Positions 52,240 to 53,562 of a stretch of 53,562 bases of DNA are shown one piece after another. Under the pieces are notes generated by a model that was not told the DNA's origin, searched no databases, and saw only the letters and a program-made list of their open reading frames with translations. Source of the DNA: Betaproteobacteria bacterium (GTDB lineage: Bacteria > Pseudomonadota > Gammaproteobacteria > Burkholderiales > Burkholderiaceae_A); the NCBI GenBank assembly GCA_018969705.1, contig JAGWXV010000002.1, forward strand, positions 1-53,562, given 5' to 3'. The translations under genes and the position numbers were made by a program. Every line of letters starts with the position of its first letter. Position 1 is the stretch's first letter.

Positions 52240-53115
52240 ATGCAACATCTCTTTTGCACCATCCTTCCCCACGGTGCTCGGTTGATCGCAGCAGCAGTCC
52301 TTGGGTTGCTGCTGTCGATGCCCGCCTGGCCTCGGGATGTGTTGCAGAACTTTGTTCTTGCCGCCAAGGCCAACGACGTAAGTTTTCTTAATCGGCTCCC
52401 CGAGATGGGACTTGACCCACAGAGCCGCGACAGCCTGCGCAATAACCTTGTGATGCTGGCGTTAAGGGAGGGGGGAGAGGACTTAGCGCTCGCCCTCATG
52501 GCTCAGCCGGCCTGGCAGGACAAAGCGGTTGTGGAGCACCAGAATCAGCTGGCTGAGACCCCGCTGATGATTGCGGCCATCAAGGGCCTTGAGCGGGCCG
52601 CCAGGCGGCTTATTGAGCTGGGCGCTGAGGTAAACCGGCCGGGCTGGACAGCGCTGCATTACGCGGCGACTTCGGGCAGCGTTCCGGTAATTAAGCTCTT
52701 GGGTGAGCACAGCGCCTATGTGGATGCGGTTAGCCCTAACAACACGACCCCGCTGATGATGGCCGCCCGGTTCAATCGAAGGCCGGCTGCGGCCGAGCTG
52801 ATTGTGCTGGGTGCAGACCCAACGATCACCAATCAGTCTGGTCTAAACGCCCGCGACTACGCCAAGGAGCAAAACAACAACGACCTCGCGTTTTGGCTTG
52901 AACTAGAAGAAATCTCATTCACAAACAGATACTTAAGGAGCTTACCTAAAGTAACGCCGGACTCAACTTTAAATGATGTTGTGAATCAGGTTGGCGGTGA
53001 GTTCGTCACGGTTCAGCCCAGCCAGCCCGAAACTCAACCCGATGGGATTGCTACTGACCGGCTCCCGCAGGTCGGGCCTGCACAAGGAGTCGAGGTACTT
53101 CCCGGGATTCGCTAG
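52240..53115 (+). CDS. exported ankyrin-repeat protein
   Basis: This 291-residue protein has a hydrophobic N-terminal segment (about residues 14-30, LIAAAVLGLLLSMPAW) that looks like a signal peptide. Four to five ankyrin repeats follow (about 65-220), with clear consensus text such as ETPLMIAAIKGLERAARRLI, GWTALHYAATSGSVPVIKLL and TTPLMMAARFNRR. The C-terminal 70 residues are low in recognisable motifs. Ankyrin proteins bind partners; the ligand cannot be predicted. It is 11 bases after tatD. The dif-like site starts 9 bases past its stop codon. Confidence 0.85.
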   Translation: MQHLFCTILPHGARLIAAAVLGLLLSMPAWPRDVLQNFVLAAKANDVSFLNRLPEMGLDPQSRDSLRNNLVMLALREGGEDLALALMAQPAWQDKAVVEHQNQLAETPLMIAAIKGLERAARRLIELGAEVNRPGWTALHYAATSGSVPVIKLLGEHSAYVDAVSPNNTTPLMMAARFNRRPAAAELIVLGADPTITNQSGLNARDYAKEQNNNDLAFWLELEEISFTNRYLRSLPKVTPDSTLNDVVNQVGGEFVTVQPSQPETQPDGIATDRLPQVGPAQGVEVLPGIR

Positions 53116-53123
53116 TTTTTTAT

Positions 53124-53151
53124 TTGTCGCATAATGTGTATTATGTAAATA
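53124..53151 (+). other. dif: probable dif site (XerC/XerD recombination site)
   Basis: The 28 bases read as a XerC arm TTGTCGCATAA (53124-53134), a 6-base centre TGTGTA (53135-53140) and a XerD arm TTATGTAAATA (53141-53151). Against the E. coli dif as I remember it (arms GGTGCGCATAA and TTATGTTAAAT, centre TGTATA), 20 of 28 positions match without gaps. The inner core matches almost fully: CGCATAATGTxTATTATGT. It contains the inverted repeat CATAAT/ATTATG with a 4-base spacer. The location is intergenic and AT-rich, as expected. An integrated mobile element that uses XerCD is the alternative source of such a site. Confidence 0.8.
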
Positions 53152-53224
53152 GTAAGAAGTATCCAACGTCAATCCAATCCATAGCCCCCCCAAAAAAACT
53201 GGCCATCCCCTCCCCTTGGGCCTC

Positions 53225-53239
53225 TGGCACAAAACGTGC
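53225..53239 (+). promoter_or_regulatory. candidate sigma-54 (RpoN) promoter
   Basis: TGGCAC (53225-53230) is a full match to the -24 box. Five bases later GTGC (53236-53239) matches the -12 box TTGC at 3 of 4, with GG and GC exactly 12 apart. It points toward the truncated gene at 53434, leaving a leader of about 185 bases. No enhancer site was identified. Confidence 0.35.
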
Positions 53240-53281
53240 TGCGTATTTATCGACGACATGGTCTTAGGAACGTTCAGAAAA

Positions 53282-53347
53282 CCGCCGAAAGCTTGGTGAC
53301 ACGCCTCTTTTCAGTGTCTACCATAGCCAGTAGGGGTTTTTCGGCGG
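53282..53347. repeat. inverted repeat with nested hairpin
   Basis: CCGCCGAAA (53282-53290) and TTTCGGCGG (53339-53347) are perfect 9-base arms. Between them GGTGACAC (53295-53302) can pair with GTGTC-T-ACC (53314-53322) with one bulged T. On the minus strand the outer stem is followed by TTTT, terminator-like; on the plus strand it is not. It may be a structured leader of the downstream gene or a minus-strand terminator. Confidence 0.45.
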
Positions 53348-53433
53348 CTCTAAATGACCGCGATTGAGAACCGCTAAGGAGATAAACCGGCGATTTTTGC
53401 CGCCCGGAATTGAATTGAGTCAGATAAAAAGCG

Positions 53434-53562
53434 ATGGCCGAAACCGAAACCCCCCCTGCGATTGATCCGGCTGCCAATAAGCCCGATAACGGCTTAGCGG
53501 AGCCGGTAAGCCCCATCGAGGGCATGGATGCTGCCTATCGGGCCAAGGTCGAGCAGCAAAAG
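53434..53562 (+). CDS. unidentified protein, N-terminal fragment cut by the window end
   Basis: An open frame begins at ATG 53434 and runs 43 codons to the window edge: MAETETPPAIDPAANKPDNG and onward, with an acidic, proline-rich and probably disordered start, then AYRAKVEQQK. I do not recognise the family. There is no signal peptide. The ribosome site is weak (GAGTCAGAT). Codon use resembles the neighbours, so it is likely a real gene whose body lies to the right. Confidence 0.55.
   Translation, partial: MAETETPPAIDPAANKPDNGLAEPVSPIEGMDAAYRAKVEQQK

Larger units (their letters stand above)
53116..53433. other. 318-base intergenic region
   Basis: No convincing gene is present. From left to right it holds an AT-rich dif-like site (53124-53151), a C/A tract with a reverse GGGNAGGG octamer (53208-53215), a sigma-54-like promoter (53225-53239) and a 9-base-arm inverted repeat (53282-53347). 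The leader of the last, truncated gene follows. This is the longest gene-free stretch in the window. Confidence 0.8.

Noticed and set aside
53274-53525. 83-codon minus-strand open frame in the last intergenic region
   Set aside because: It runs through the inverted repeat and antisense to the start of the last plus-strand gene. It resembles no family I know and has no clear ribosome site.

Overview
This 53.6 kb window reads as ordinary chromosome of a betaproteobacterium, most likely in or near the Burkholderiales. I infer this from gene order and protein style: smc-zipA-ligA; map/glnD back to back with rpsB-tsf-pyrH-frr-uppS-cdsA-dxr-rseP-bamA-skp-lpxD-fabZ-lpxA-lpxB-rnhB; ppsR/ppsA divergent; smpB-ratA-rnfH-guaB-guaA; and msrB-yciB-bolA-parvulin. 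G+C is high (I estimate the upper fifties percent), genes are densely packed, and many pairs overlap by 4 bases. I see no insertion sequence, prophage, CRISPR array or rRNA operon.

Layout. 1-1.6 kb: tRNA-Asp and a PpiD-type periplasmic chaperone. 1.6-6.6 kb (minus): dapD, an ArsC-like protein, dapE, prmB, a YfcG-type GST and mnmH (lysine/peptidoglycan precursor synthesis plus tRNA and ribosome modification). 6.7-7.1 kb: queF. 7.2-14.7 kb (plus): smc, zipA-like, ligA, galU. 14.7-18.1 kb (minus): map and glnD. 18.1-33.6 kb (plus): a long translation, isoprenoid and outer-membrane superoperon running from rpsB to a SpoU-type RNA methyltransferase. 33.6-36.9 kb: ppsR and ppsA, divergent. 37-42.8 kb: smpB (minus), then ratA, rnfH, guaB, guaA, a YdcH-like protein, tadA and an L,D-transpeptidase (plus). 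42.8-46.4 kb (minus): selO, msrB, yciB, bolA and a parvulin. 46.4-48.7 kb: a hotdog thioesterase (plus), then a TANGO2/NRDE protein and ygfZ (minus). 48.7-53.1 kb (plus): mltG, tmk, holB, tatD and an exported ankyrin protein. 53.1-53.56 kb: a 318-base intergenic region and the first 43 codons of an unidentified gene.

The most notable things are off the gene list. In the last intergenic region there is a sequence closely resembling the XerC/XerD chromosome-dimer resolution site dif (about 53124-53151). Several GGGNAGGG (KOPS-like) octamers point at it from the left and one points back from the right. The strand of most genes also fits a replication fork moving left to right toward it. To its right are a sigma-54-like promoter and a long-armed inverted repeat ahead of the unidentified gene. 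At the other end of the window, the PpiD homologue has cleanly lost its parvulin domain while keeping the flanking family sequence. Other signals are a folded rpsB leader, a terminator-like hairpin between rpsB and tsf, a perfect TATAAT with a GC inverted repeat before guaB, and a low-G+C tract over the BamA barrel. I did not find a convincing novel multi-gene system; the window is mostly conserved housekeeping genes.
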